Shown: positions 33,994-41,574 of the stretch, in pieces
Position numbering within the stretch: position 1 is the stretch's first letter
Layout of the letters: the number at the start of each line of letters is the position of its first letter
Assembly: GCA_949288715.1 (NCBI GenBank)
Contig: CASELH010000007.1
Coordinates: 1-63,265, forward strand
Source of the DNA: an uncultured Bacteroides sp.
Lineage (GTDB): Bacteria; Bacteroidota; Bacteroidia; Bacteroidales; Bacteroidaceae
Direction of reading: 5' to 3'
DNA length: 63,265 bases
The notes under the pieces: generated by a model
What the model saw: only the letters and a program-made list of their open reading frames with translations
Databases searched by the model: none
Told to the model about the DNA's origin: nothing
Position numbers and translations under genes: made by a program

Positions 33994-34118
33994 CAAGACT
34001 TATAAAAGGAAGTATCTGAATTGACAGGTTAACCGCAAGGCGCAGGCAAACACGATGCCTCAACCTGCATACATAGCGGGACTGAACAGGATGGCGAAAC
34101 CAAAACGTAGCCTACGGC

Positions 34119-34165
34119 CCATGTGGGGCGGGAGCGCGGCTGTTGCAGCGTGTGCCCGGACATGG
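34119..34165 (+). other. GC-rich nested hairpin between tRNA-like genes
   Basis: CCATGT pairs with ACATGG, inside it GGGC with GCCC, and inside that GCTG with CAGC around TTG. It lies in the noncoding stretch 33994-34257 between the two tRNA-like genes. A third copy of GGCGCAGGC lies at 34039. No gene is supported here. Confidence 0.35.
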
Positions 34166-34257
34166 ATGGATCATGGAAAGGTGGAAACAGATGCATTCCC
34201 AGTAGTATGTATGACAATAATTGCCCTTCAGTGGACAAACTACAATATAAGCACGCA

Positions 34258-34337
34258 AGCCGCATAGTTCAGGTGGAAGAACATTTCCGGGTGGCCTCAC
34301 GCGGGAAAGGTCGCGGGTTCAAGTCCCGCTGCGGCTA
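34258..34337 (+). tRNA. tRNA-like gene B with enlarged anticodon arm
   Basis: Acceptor AGCCGCA/TGCGGCT with discriminator A, TA at 8-9, D-arm GTTC-AGGTGGAA-GAAC and T-arm GCGGG-TTCAAGT-CCCGC are all canonical. The anticodon stem TTTCC/GGGAA encloses 14 bases (GGGTGGCCTCACGC) instead of seven, and these can pair further (GTG-GCCT-CAC). The anticodon cannot be assigned. Encoded CCA is absent. It lies 44 bases before recT. Confidence 0.4.
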
Positions 34338-34343
34338 CAAGAT

Positions 34344-34376
34344 AATTCTTAATTCTTCATTCTTAATTCTTCATTA
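34344..34376 (+). repeat. TTCTTCATT/TTAATT simple repeat before recT
   Basis: AATTCTTAATTCTTCATT occurs in tandem directly upstream of the recT ATG. The same kind of sequence precedes the genes at 35,673 and 36,992. Confidence 0.7.
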
Positions 34377-34381
34377 AACTT

Positions 34382-35353
34382 ATGAGCGACATCATGCTGA
34401 CCGTCGACGAGCTCCAGAAGCTGCAGCCCGCCGACATCCTGACGTACCCGCCCGTCAGAGACAAGTTCATCCAAATCTGGGACACGCTGTGGGGCGAAGG
34501 CACCGGCGAGGCCGCCTACGAGCGCGAACTGAACCACTTCGACCACTGGCTGAAGGACAACGCGCCGACCGTAGCCAAGGTCACCCGCTTCTCCGTGTTC
34601 ACCACCTTCATCGACCTGGCCGTGTGCGGCCTCTCCGTGGAGCCCGGCGTGCGCGCCCTGTGCTACCTGCAAGGACGCAACATCGCCGTCGGTAAAGATG
34701 CCCAAGGGAAAAGCCTGTACGAAGCCCGCCTCACCCTCACCGTATCGGGCTACGGCGAGCTGGTGATGCGCGCCAGGGCAGGGCAGATAAAGTATGCCGA
34801 CAACCCCGTCATCGTCTACGAGGAAGACAGCTTCTCCTTCTCGGACAACGACGGGCGCAAGTCCGTGAAGTACACCTGCAACCTGCCCCACAAGAGCCGC
34901 CACATCGTGGCCTGCTTCATGAAGATAACCCGCACCGACGGCTCGGTGGACTACGCCGTGATGTTCGAGGAAGACTGGACGCGCCTCTCCCAGTTCTCCG
35001 CCCGGCAGAACCGCCGCTGGAACAGCCAGGAACGCCAGTGGGAGGAGGGCGACCCCAACCAACTCTACACCTCGCAGAACGGAGGCATCGACCCCGGCTT
35101 CCTCATGGCCAAGTGCATAAAGCACGCCTTCAAGACCTACCCCAAGGTGCGCATAGGCCGCGGCACGCAGATGGAGACCGACACCATAGACCAGCCTCCC
35201 CGGCAGGACGAAGACCTCTACGGAGTGGGGGAGGGGGAAGCCCCCGCCGCCGACAAGCCGAAGGACGACGACTTCTGCCCGCCGCGCGACCCTTCAGCCG
35301 GAGGCGTCACCATCGACCCCGCCGACCGGGACGGGGACGACAGCCCGTGGTAA
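34382..35353 (+). CDS. recT: RecT-family single-strand annealing protein
   Basis: A 323-residue protein. The RecT core covers residues 30-240, with the family pattern GLSVEPGVRALCYLQGR near residue 80, the motif SGYGELVMRARAG, and FMKITRTDGSV further on. RecT anneals complementary single strands behind an exonuclease during phage recombination. The C-terminal 60 residues are acidic and disordered (DKPKDDDFCPP). A RecE-like nuclease gene lies two genes downstream, completing the exonuclease-annealase pair. Confidence 0.9.
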   Translation: MSDIMLTVDELQKLQPADILTYPPVRDKFIQIWDTLWGEGTGEAAYERELNHFDHWLKDNAPTVAKVTRFSVFTTFIDLAVCGLSVEPGVRALCYLQGRNIAVGKDAQGKSLYEARLTLTVSGYGELVMRARAGQIKYADNPVIVYEEDSFSFSDNDGRKSVKYTCNLPHKSRHIVACFMKITRTDGSVDYAVMFEEDWTRLSQFSARQNRRWNSQERQWEEGDPNQLYTSQNGGIDPGFLMAKCIKHAFKTYPKVRIGRGTQMETDTIDQPPRQDEDLYGVGEGEAPAADKPKDDDFCPPRDPSAGGVTIDPADRDGDDSPW

Positions 35354-35390
35354 ACCGTCTTGACAAGAACGAGGCAATCGGCTACAAGCC

Positions 35391-35509
35391 CGTACTTTAA
35401 CCTCGCTTAGCCGCCGGGTAAGCAAGGCTTAGTCGGCGACTAAGCAGCGTCAAGTCCGTACTTTAACACGGCCTATTCATGCCATGCTGATTATCAACAA
35501 GTTACAAAA
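35391..35509. repeat. 22-bp-period array plus conserved tail (phage copy 1)
   Basis: CGTACTTTAAC at 35391 recurs at 35457, exactly three 22-base units later; between lie units with TAAGC/GCTTA elements (GGCGACTAAGC at 35435). It is followed by TGATTATCAACAAGTTACAA (about 35487-35508), which recurs near 46,183 after another array. Confidence 0.7.
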
Positions 35510-35540
35510 CACTCCAAAGGTTGAGAAAACCATTTACATT

Positions 35541-35668
35541 ATTAGTAGTCAGAATGTAGTAGTCAGAATATAGTAGCCGGTAGTCAGAATAAAGAATGTA
35601 TTCTACCAATAACTACTAACTACTAACTACCAAATTCTTCATTCTTAATTCTTAATTCTTCATTAAAC
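35541..35668. repeat. Simple-sequence inverted-repeat spacer
   Basis: TAGTAGTCAGAAT repeats on the left face TAACTACTAACTACTAAC repeats on the right, followed by TTCTTCATTCTTAATT repeats up to the next ATG. There is no gene between recT and 35,673. Confidence 0.7.
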
Positions 35669-35672
35669 GATT

Positions 35673-36872
35673 ATGAGCACCGAACTTATCCTACGCGAAG
35701 ACAACATCCGCCTGGTGATGCAGCAAGCCCCGCAGGCCTGGCGCGACAACCGGCTCTCCCACGACCGCTGCCTCGCCTCGTGCCGCGCCTTGCTGGACAC
35801 CATCGAGGCCGAAGGCATGAACGACGAGCTGGACCGGCAGGCCGACACCTACCTGCGCAAGAGCCGCAACACCGTCCGCAAGATGAACGAGCAGCGCTCC
35901 TCCGTCACCAAGCTGTTCGACGAGATACGCACCCTTTTCACCACCCTCGAGAACGACGTCGACCCCACCCGGAAAGACTCCATCCCCTACCGGCTGCAAG
36001 AGCAGCGCAACGCCTACGCCGCCCGCAAGCAGCGCGAGGCCGAAGCCGCCCGCCAGGCCGAGCTGCAACGCCAACACCGGCAGCTGATGCTCGACACCTA
36101 CCGCCGGGACGTGGAGGCCGACTACCGGCAGACCTTCAACGCCCACCTCAACCGCAAGTACAACCAGCTGGCCGACCTGATGCAGGCCGTCACGCTGGAC
36201 AACTTCGACCGGCAGGCCGAGCAGATACAAGCCTTCCCCGACAGTCTGCCCGACGACTACGAGCAGCTCCTGCCCTCCGGCATCCGCATCCCCGCCGAGA
36301 TGGACGTGGCCGAGGCAACAGCCATCCGCAACGAAGTGCTGGCAGGGCTGCTCCCGCAGTTCCGCGAGCAATACAACTTCGAGATTGGCGAAAACAAATC
36401 CGCCATCCTCGCCCTCCTGCCCGGCAAGCGGCAAGAGCTGGAAGCCATAGCCCGCTCCTCCGCCGAAGAAGCCGCCAAGCGCTCCGAGGAGCTGAAACGC
36501 CGCGAAGCCGAAGAAGCCGCCCGCCGCGAGCAGGAACGCCAACGCCGCGAGCAGGCCGAAGCCGCCCGCCAACAGGTGCAGAAGCAGCAGGCCGAAATGG
36601 CCGGCCTCTTCGACCAGGCCAAGGCCGCCGCCCCCGCCTACCAGCCCAAGACGCAGGTCAGGAAGCGCATCGTCGTCACCGACCCGCGCGGCTTCCTCGA
36701 CATCCTCAACCTGTGGTGGACCACCGAAGGCGTCACCCTCACCGTGGACGAGCTCACCAAGAAGTTCAAAACCCAGCTCACCCTGTGCGAACGCCTGGCC
36801 AACGACAAGCAAGACCCGCGCTTCATACAATCCAATTACATACAGTATGAAGACGAAGTAAAAGCCAAGTAA
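35673..36872 (+). CDS. Coiled-coil phage protein between recT and the RecE-like gene
   Basis: A 399-residue protein made mostly of long charged helices: residues 85-150 and 255-320 are Ala/Glu/Arg/Gln-rich coiled coil (RREQERQRREQAEAARQQ). A short folded C-terminal domain follows (RGFLDILNLWWTTEG). The layout and position recall DUF1351-type proteins next to phage annealases, but the match is not certain. It probably works with the RecT/RecE-like pair. Confidence 0.6.
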   Translation: MSTELILREDNIRLVMQQAPQAWRDNRLSHDRCLASCRALLDTIEAEGMNDELDRQADTYLRKSRNTVRKMNEQRSSVTKLFDEIRTLFTTLENDVDPTRKDSIPYRLQEQRNAYAARKQREAEAARQAELQRQHRQLMLDTYRRDVEADYRQTFNAHLNRKYNQLADLMQAVTLDNFDRQAEQIQAFPDSLPDDYEQLLPSGIRIPAEMDVAEATAIRNEVLAGLLPQFREQYNFEIGENKSAILALLPGKRQELEAIARSSAEEAAKRSEELKRREAEEAARREQERQRREQAEAARQQVQKQQAEMAGLFDQAKAAAPAYQPKTQVRKRIVVTDPRGFLDILNLWWTTEGVTLTVDELTKKFKTQLTLCERLANDKQDPRFIQSNYIQYEDEVKAK

Positions 36873-36990
36873 ATGAAGAACTAAAAATGAAGAATGAAGA
36901 ATTGTGGCGCAGCCTGCGTATTAACACGGAAATTCTTCATTCTTCGTTCTTCATTCTTCATTTAAAAAATTCTTCATTCTTCATTAACAA
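36873..36990. repeat. AATGAAGAATGAAGAA inverted-repeat spacer
   Basis: Left arm AATGAAGAATGAAGAATT (about 36888) is mirrored by AATTCTTCATTCTTC (36941) around a core GTGGCGCAGCCTGCG. A further copy of the right arm abuts the next ATG. The core recurs in reverse orientation near 52,180. Confidence 0.8.
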
Positions 36991-36991
36991 T

Positions 36992-37642
36992 ATGGATACC
37001 TATTACAACCGCCCCGAAGTCTCCAACAGCGACCTCACCGAGCTGAAAAACCTGCTGCACCCGCACATCCAGTGGGGCGACCGCAAGCAGGCCTTCCGCT
37101 TCGGCACGCTGGTAGATGCCCTCATCACCGAGCCGCAGCGCGTCAACCTCTACCGGCGGACGGTGGACGACGTGCCCTACACCGACGACGAGCTACGCCT
37201 GGCCAGCGAGATGCACCGCTCCCTCCGCCTCGAAGCAAGAAAAGACCCGCTGCTGCACGTCGTGCTGGAGCGGGCCGAAACGCAGCGGCAGATGGTGAAC
37301 AGCCGGCAAGGCTTCGAGTACGGCGGCTTCCCCTTCGCCCTCGACACCCGCTGCAAGTGGGACTGGTGGATGCCCTTCGCCGGCTTTGGCGGCGACCTCA
37401 AGACCACCTCCGCCGCCTCGCAGCGGGAGTTTGAGGAAGCCATCGACTTCTTCGACTGGGACCGCTCCCGCGCTTGGTACATGGACATTGCCCACAGCAG
37501 CCGCGACTTCATCTACGCCATCAGCAAGCGGAACTGCCAAGTGTTCAAGCGCTTCATCGACCGCGACGATGCCACCTACCGCCGTGGCCGCGAGAAGTAC
37601 GAGGAACTGGCCTTTCAGTACTGGCTCTTCAATTTAAATTAA
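36992..37642 (+). CDS. RecE-like PD-(D/E)XK exonuclease
   Basis: A 216-residue nuclease of the PDDEXK/DUF3799 type. The catalytic region reads FALDTRCKWDWW followed by GGDLKTTS, giving the Asp and the D-x-K motif. SNSDLTELK and FGTLVDALIT near the N-terminus are also typical. It would chew one strand and feed RecT. I chose the ATG at 36992 because the longer frame consists of the simple repeat. A 35-residue N-terminal extension is therefore rejected. Confidence 0.82.
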   Translation: MDTYYNRPEVSNSDLTELKNLLHPHIQWGDRKQAFRFGTLVDALITEPQRVNLYRRTVDDVPYTDDELRLASEMHRSLRLEARKDPLLHVVLERAETQRQMVNSRQGFEYGGFPFALDTRCKWDWWMPFAGFGGDLKTTSAASQREFEEAIDFFDWDRSRAWYMDIAHSSRDFIYAISKRNCQVFKRFIDRDDATYRRGREKYEELAFQYWLFNLN

Positions 37643-37747
37643 GAAGACAGAAGTAAGAAGTTAAGAAGTCAAGAAGTTAAGAAGATGGCTATCGGTAATG
37701 TTCTATCCTACTTGACTTCTTGACTTCTGTATTCTTGACTTCTAAAA
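37642..37747. repeat. AGAAGTCAAGAAGT inverted-repeat spacer
   Basis: AGAAGTCAAGAAGTTAAG on the left is mirrored by CTTGACTTCTTGACTTCT on the right (one mismatch in 18) across a 27-base loop. It separates the nuclease gene from the next small gene. Confidence 0.8.
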
Positions 37748-37757
37748 TAGGAAAAGT

Positions 37758-37946
37758 ATGAAACAAGGAGAATACAGCTACCAGCCCCACGGACGGCATT
37801 TCCGCATCTACCGCTGCATACGGTCGGAAGGCCGCTTCACCCAGTCGACCCCGGTGAACGACGAGCCTTTCTACCGCGACCGCGAGTCAGCCCGCCGCCG
37901 CGTCTACGAACTGAACGGCTGGAAATACAAAGAAGCTAATCGCTAA
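37758..37946 (+). CDS. Small basic phage protein, 62 residues
   Basis: A compact beta-alpha protein (HFRIYRCIRSEGRFTQ, ARRRVYELNGWKY). It lies five bases before the helicase gene. No family is recognised. Confidence 0.6.
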   Translation: MKQGEYSYQPHGRHFRIYRCIRSEGRFTQSTPVNDEPFYRDRESARRRVYELNGWKYKEANR

Positions 37947-37951
37947 CACCT

Positions 37952-39355
37952 ATGAACTCATCACTTAAGATAACTCCCTATCCCTACCAGCAGGAAGGCA
38001 TCGAGCAAGGCTTGAAGTGGAAGCGCTTCTTCCTGGGCGACGAGCCGGGACTGGGCAAGACGCTGCAAAGCATCGGCATCATCCACGCCGCCCGTGCCTG
38101 GCCCTGCCTGGTCATCTGCCCCTCGTCGCTCAAGATAAACTGGCAGCGGGAGGTGGAGAAGTTCACGGATACGAAGGCCGTCATCCTCAGCGACGCCGTG
38201 CGCACCACCTGGCCCTACTTGCTGCAGATGAAGATGTTCCAATACGCCGTCTGCAACTACGAGAGCCTGCGCAAGTACTTCGTGTGGGACATCAAAGCCC
38301 CTTCTGGTGGTTCTTTCAGATTGAAGGACGTGGTGTTCTGCCCGCAGATACGCCTGTTCCGCTCCGTCATCATCGACGAGAGCCACCGCGTGAAGGACGC
38401 CGCGACCCAGCAGGCCAAGTTTGCCAAGGGGCTGACGGCGGGCAAGGAGTACATCATCCTGCTCAGCGGCACGCCCGTGGTGAACCGCCCCGCCGACCTC
38501 GTGGCGCAGCTCTCCATCATGGACCGCCTGAAGGACTTCGGCGGGCGCGCCCAGTTCCTGCTGGACTATGCCGGGGGCGAACGCGAGGCCAGCAACCTCG
38601 ACGAGCTGAGCCGCCGCCTCTACGCCACGTGCCTCCTGCGCCGCGAGAAGCAGAAGGTGCTGACCCAGCTGCCTGCCAAGACCCGCGTGGACCTCTACGT
38701 GGACATCGCCAACCGCGACGAGTACGACACCGCCGCCGTCGACCTGGCCCGCTACCTCCGCGAGTACCGCCAATGCCCCGAGCCCGAGATACGCCGCAAG
38801 ATGCGCATGGAGGCCCTGGTGCGCTTCATGGCCCTGCGCGGCATCGCCGCCCGGGGAAAGGTGGCGCAGGCGGCGGACTTCATCCGCACCGTGACGGACA
38901 GCGGCCAGCCCCTCGTCGTCTTCTGCTCGCTGCACGACGTGGTGGACGAGCTGCGCCGGCTGTTCCCCCGCGCCGTCACCGTCACCGGCCGCGACTCCGC
39001 CGTGATGAAGCAGGCCGCCGTGGACAGTTTCCAAAATGGAAATACCTGCTTGATCATCTGCTCCATCAAGGCCGCCGGAGTGGGACTCACGCTCACCGCC
39101 GCCAGCCGCGTGGCCTTCATCGAGTTCCCCTGGACGTATGCCGACTGCCAGCAGTGCGAAGACCGCTGCCACCGCATCGGCCAGCGCGACAACGTGACGT
39201 GCTACTACCTCATAGGCCGCGGCACCATCGACAGCCGCCTGTACCGCATCATCTACGACAAGCGCGCCATTGCCAACCAAGTGATGGCCGCCGATGACGA
39301 CATCCCCACCTCCGAAGCCTACTTCGACGAGCTGGTAAACGAATTTTTAACATGA
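37952..39355 (+). CDS. SNF2-type phage helicase/translocase
   Basis: A 467-residue superfamily 2 ATPase of the SNF2/SMARCAL1-like group. Walker A is DEPGLGKT, motif II DESH, motif III LLSGTPV, motif V VGLTLTAASRV and motif VI QCEDRCHRIGQ. It is short, with no accessory domain, as in phage versions. It probably remodels replication forks or annealing intermediates in phage replication; it follows the RecT/nuclease module. Confidence 0.9.
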   Translation: MNSSLKITPYPYQQEGIEQGLKWKRFFLGDEPGLGKTLQSIGIIHAARAWPCLVICPSSLKINWQREVEKFTDTKAVILSDAVRTTWPYLLQMKMFQYAVCNYESLRKYFVWDIKAPSGGSFRLKDVVFCPQIRLFRSVIIDESHRVKDAATQQAKFAKGLTAGKEYIILLSGTPVVNRPADLVAQLSIMDRLKDFGGRAQFLLDYAGGEREASNLDELSRRLYATCLLRREKQKVLTQLPAKTRVDLYVDIANRDEYDTAAVDLARYLREYRQCPEPEIRRKMRMEALVRFMALRGIAARGKVAQAADFIRTVTDSGQPLVVFCSLHDVVDELRRLFPRAVTVTGRDSAVMKQAAVDSFQNGNTCLIICSIKAAGVGLTLTAASRVAFIEFPWTYADCQQCEDRCHRIGQRDNVTCYYLIGRGTIDSRLYRIIYDKRAIANQVMAADDDIPTSEAYFDELVNEFLT

Positions 39356-39361
39356 ATCCTT

Positions 39362-39529
39362 ATGGACACCCCCCGCGACCTCCCCCGCCTCGTCCGCCTC
39401 TGCCTCCAGATGGCCGACGTGATAGACCGCTACCAAGCCGCCATGAAGCCCCGCGAGGCCGACAAAGCCAGGCAGGCCAGGCGGCTCATCAAGAAACTAC
39501 AAAAGAAGATAGACAATGAAACATTATGA
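39362..39529 (+). CDS. Small helical phage protein, 55 residues
   Basis: A basic, helical protein (LVRLCLQMADVIDRYQAAM, ARRLIKKLQKK). It starts six bases after the helicase and overlaps the DUF4494 gene by 14 bases. Codon use matches its GC-rich neighbours. Confidence 0.6.
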   Translation: MDTPRDLPRLVRLCLQMADVIDRYQAAMKPREADKARQARRLIKKLQKKIDNETL

Positions 39530-40094
39530 AGTAAAAATCCTCCTCGACCGCACCATGGAGAACGGCATGACCAAGAAAGTCACCGAACAGTACATCGTGG
39601 CCGACTGCCTCAGCCTCTCCGAGTCCGAAGCCCGCATGGCCCAGTACATCGCGCCCTTCGCCACGGGCGAGTTCGAAGTCACCTCCTCCCGCGTGGCCCC
39701 CTACCACGAGATAGTGTACGACAAGTTCGGCATCGTCAGCCAGGCCGATGGCGAAGCCCAAAAGCTGCTCGGGCAGAACCGCAACGCATCCACCGACCCC
39801 GACCGCTGGTACCGCGTCAAAGTATCCCTCATCACCCTGGACGAACGCAGCGGTCGCGAACGCCGCACCGCCCTCAACCTGCTGGTCAACGCCTGCAGCG
39901 TCAACGCCGCCCACGACCTCACCGTGGAGCACCTGCGGGGAACGATGTCCGACTACGAGATAGGCAACATCGACGAGACCAAGATACTCGACGTGCTGCC
40001 CTTCGGCGACACCGAAGGGCAACGAAAGACGTTCAACGACTTCAAAAAGGAAGTCGGCGAACTCGTAGGAAAGATGAAGGAGGACGCGCAATGA
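39516..40094 (+). CDS. DUF4494 family phage protein
   Basis: A 192-residue protein of the DUF4494 family found in Bacteroides phages and mobile elements. The N-terminal pattern is KILLDRTMENGMTKKVTEQ, with LSLSESEARM following and YRVKVSLITLDE near residue 100. Function unknown; it lies in the replication module. Confidence 0.8.
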   Translation: MKHYEVKILLDRTMENGMTKKVTEQYIVADCLSLSESEARMAQYIAPFATGEFEVTSSRVAPYHEIVYDKFGIVSQADGEAQKLLGQNRNASTDPDRWYRVKVSLITLDERSGRERRTALNLLVNACSVNAAHDLTVEHLRGTMSDYEIGNIDETKILDVLPFGDTEGQRKTFNDFKKEVGELVGKMKEDAQ

Positions 40095-40177
40095 ACAACA
40101 CCGACTACATCCCCGACTGGCTTCCGGTCGGACTAAACACAGTAGAGTTTGAAAAAACTATAATCAATGTTCAATGA
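40091..40177 (+). pseudogene. Possible truncated gene start, 28 residues
   Basis: The ATG overlaps the DUF4494 stop (ATGA), the usual coupling of this operon. The frame reads MNNTDYIPDWLPVGLNT and then stops where the AT-rich segment of the opposing membrane gene begins. It looks like a gene cut by the insertion of that segment, though a genuine short peptide is possible. Confidence 0.35.
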
Positions 40178-40628
40178 CATTATCGGATTCCTCTTTGGGC
40201 TTATCCCCATTTCCCCTCTTATTGTTTTTCTTATACTTGAAATAATAAGAGACGGAAGAAGTAATAAATAATAAGGTGACCAAATAGGCAATATACCATT
40301 TTCTGACAGATTCAATATCCATACTATCTGGTGATAACAGGAATTTTGCACCTACGCAAAATACCGGGAAAATTATCATTACGATAGGGATGTCCGATGA
40401 AAAGTCTTCAAACACCACATTTACAGCCACCATTATGCCATAAGCCAAATAAGTGGTCAAAACAGAGACGGATATGCTCATTACACATTGCACATAAATA
40501 TCCATACTCGCATATTGTGGGCTTGACAAATATAGAATTGAAGCTACAATTGGGAATTGTATGGCACAAGCTATTAATAGATTCTTCTGATTTCCAGACA
40601 AAATCTTCATAATATCAGATACATCCAT
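40164..40628 (-). CDS. AT-rich cargo gene: four-helix membrane protein
   Basis: A 154-residue protein (ATG 40628; ATG 40610 is an alternative) with four hydrophobic segments (ACAIQFPIVASILYL, SISVSVLTTYLAYGIMVAVNVV, IPIVMIIFPVFCVGAKF, AYLVTLLFITSSVSYYF) and a charged tail. It is on the opposite strand to the early operon and much more AT-rich, which marks it as inserted cargo; superinfection exclusion is a possible role (inference). Confidence 0.6.
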   Translation of the reverse strand: MDVSDIMKILSGNQKNLLIACAIQFPIVASILYLSSPQYASMDIYVQCVMSISVSVLTTYLAYGIMVAVNVVFEDFSSDIPIVMIIFPVFCVGAKFLLSPDSMDIESVRKWYIAYLVTLLFITSSVSYYFKYKKNNKRGNGDKPKEESDNVIEH

Positions 40629-40634
40629 TTGATA

Positions 40635-40742
40635 TAAGATTTTAATGTGACACCGCAAAATTAAACAATAATCCGGGCACGCCCGCCACCATACGTAAGA
40701 TTTTAATGTGACAATTCAAATCCTCGTGCAGACGGCGTGCCC
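40635..40742. repeat. 18-bp direct repeat and 9-bp inverted repeat beside the AT-rich insert
   Basis: TAAGATTTTAATGTGACA occurs at 40635-40652 and 40696-40713. In addition GGGCACGCC (40675) and GGCGTGCCC (40734) are perfect reverse complements enclosing the second copy. They lie at the border of the AT-rich cargo. Confidence 0.85.
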
Positions 40743-40761
40743 ATATATTTTATTAATCAAA

Positions 40762-41355
40762 ATGAAAGAGATTAAACTAACCATCCCCGAAGGATGCAAG
40801 ACCGTCACCGTGAAAGTGGACGGCGAACAAGTGATAACCGAGTTTGAACCGAAAGGAGGTAAGTGGGAGCCGAAGGACGGCGACGTGGTATATGCCAAAT
40901 GGAGTGGCAATAGAAGTAGTTACAAGTGGATATTCATCTACAAGGAAACCAACGCTGACCCATATTCATATTGCGATACGTATGCTTATCTCGGCATAGA
41001 ATGCGACGGGAAACCGATAAGCGAACTTCATTTTTACGAACATTGCAGCTCCCAAGAGCTACTGCGCCCCGCTACCGAGGCCGAGAAGCAACGCCTCTTC
41101 GATGCCCTCGCCAAGGAAGGCAAGCGATGGAACGCCGAGAAGAAGTGCATTGAGGACTTGACGAGATGGAGAGCGAAGGAAGAGGAAACCTATTATTACA
41201 TTGGTGTCGATGCCGAAGTAGAAGATGATTCAGAAAGCGGATGCAAAGGAGACGACGCGTGCTATTCTGTCGGTAATTACTTCAAGACCCGCGAAGCCGC
41301 CGAGAAGGTAGCCGAGCAAATCCGTGAAATCTTCAAGAATTCGAAAGCAGAATAA
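40762..41355 (+). CDS. Hypothetical phage protein, 197 residues
   Basis: An acidic protein with a beta-rich start (IKLTIPEGCKTVTVKVDGEQ) and two short domains containing LLRPATEAEKQRLFDALAKE and YYYIGVDAEVED. The LRPATEAEKQRLFDAL stretch is a motif seen in many Bacteroides phage proteins. Start chosen at ATG 40762. Function unknown. Confidence 0.65.
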   Translation: MKEIKLTIPEGCKTVTVKVDGEQVITEFEPKGGKWEPKDGDVVYAKWSGNRSSYKWIFIYKETNADPYSYCDTYAYLGIECDGKPISELHFYEHCSSQELLRPATEAEKQRLFDALAKEGKRWNAEKKCIEDLTRWRAKEEETYYYIGVDAEVEDDSESGCKGDDACYSVGNYFKTREAAEKVAEQIREIFKNSKAE

Positions 41356-41402
41356 ACCCGCGAGGGATACCATGTGATATTTGTCATAATAGAGAACCAC
41401 AA

Positions 41403-41459
41403 CCCCGCAAGCCCAACCCGAGGTACGCCACAGTGGCACGGTACACGGGAACTGCGGGG
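41403..41459 (+). ncRNA. Three-tier hairpin before tRNA-like gene C
   Basis: CCCCGCA pairs with TGCGGGG, inside it CCCG with CGGG, then GTAC with GTAC, and GCCA-CAG-TGGC at the tip. The structure ends five bases before tRNA-like gene C in a noncoding gap of 219 bases, so it may be a leader or a separate small RNA. Confidence 0.4.
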
Positions 41460-41464
41460 AACAA

Positions 41465-41546
41465 CGGCCAATGTTGCGTAATGTGAGAATGGCTGTCACA
41501 TCCCATGCGGTTGTACAAGATACGGGTTCGACTCCCGCCTGGCCGA
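41465..41546 (+). tRNA. tRNA-like gene C, degenerate
   Basis: The acceptor CGGCCAA/CTGGCCG (six pairs and one A-C mismatch), discriminator A and T-arm ACGGG-TTCGACT-CCCGC (one mismatch) are tRNA-like. The D-arm is weak, and the middle part contains a hairpin ATGTGA-GAATGGCTG-TCACAT that is incompatible with a cloverleaf. No anticodon can be assigned. Confidence 0.3.
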
Positions 41547-41574
41547 CATTAAAACAAAATATTCTACACAGATT

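Noticed and set aside
33203-34063. A 286-codon minus-strand frame across the tRNA-like region
   Set aside because: It reads through tRNA-like gene A (the familiar SPAGFEPAA translation of a T-arm) and has no coherent domain.
37961-39280. A 439-codon open frame on the minus strand
   Set aside because: Antisense to the SNF2-type helicase, low-complexity Val/Gly/Ala/His composition; shadow frame in GC-rich DNA. The same holds for the frames at 35691-36830 (minus) and 38017-39297 (plus).
40675-40743. A fourth tRNA-like gene
   Set aside because: A 9-bp acceptor-like helix and a TTCAAAT stretch are present, but no T-stem can form next to the acceptor.
41403-41459. Retron msr/msd RNA
   Set aside because: The hairpin is strong, but no reverse transcriptase gene lies anywhere nearby.
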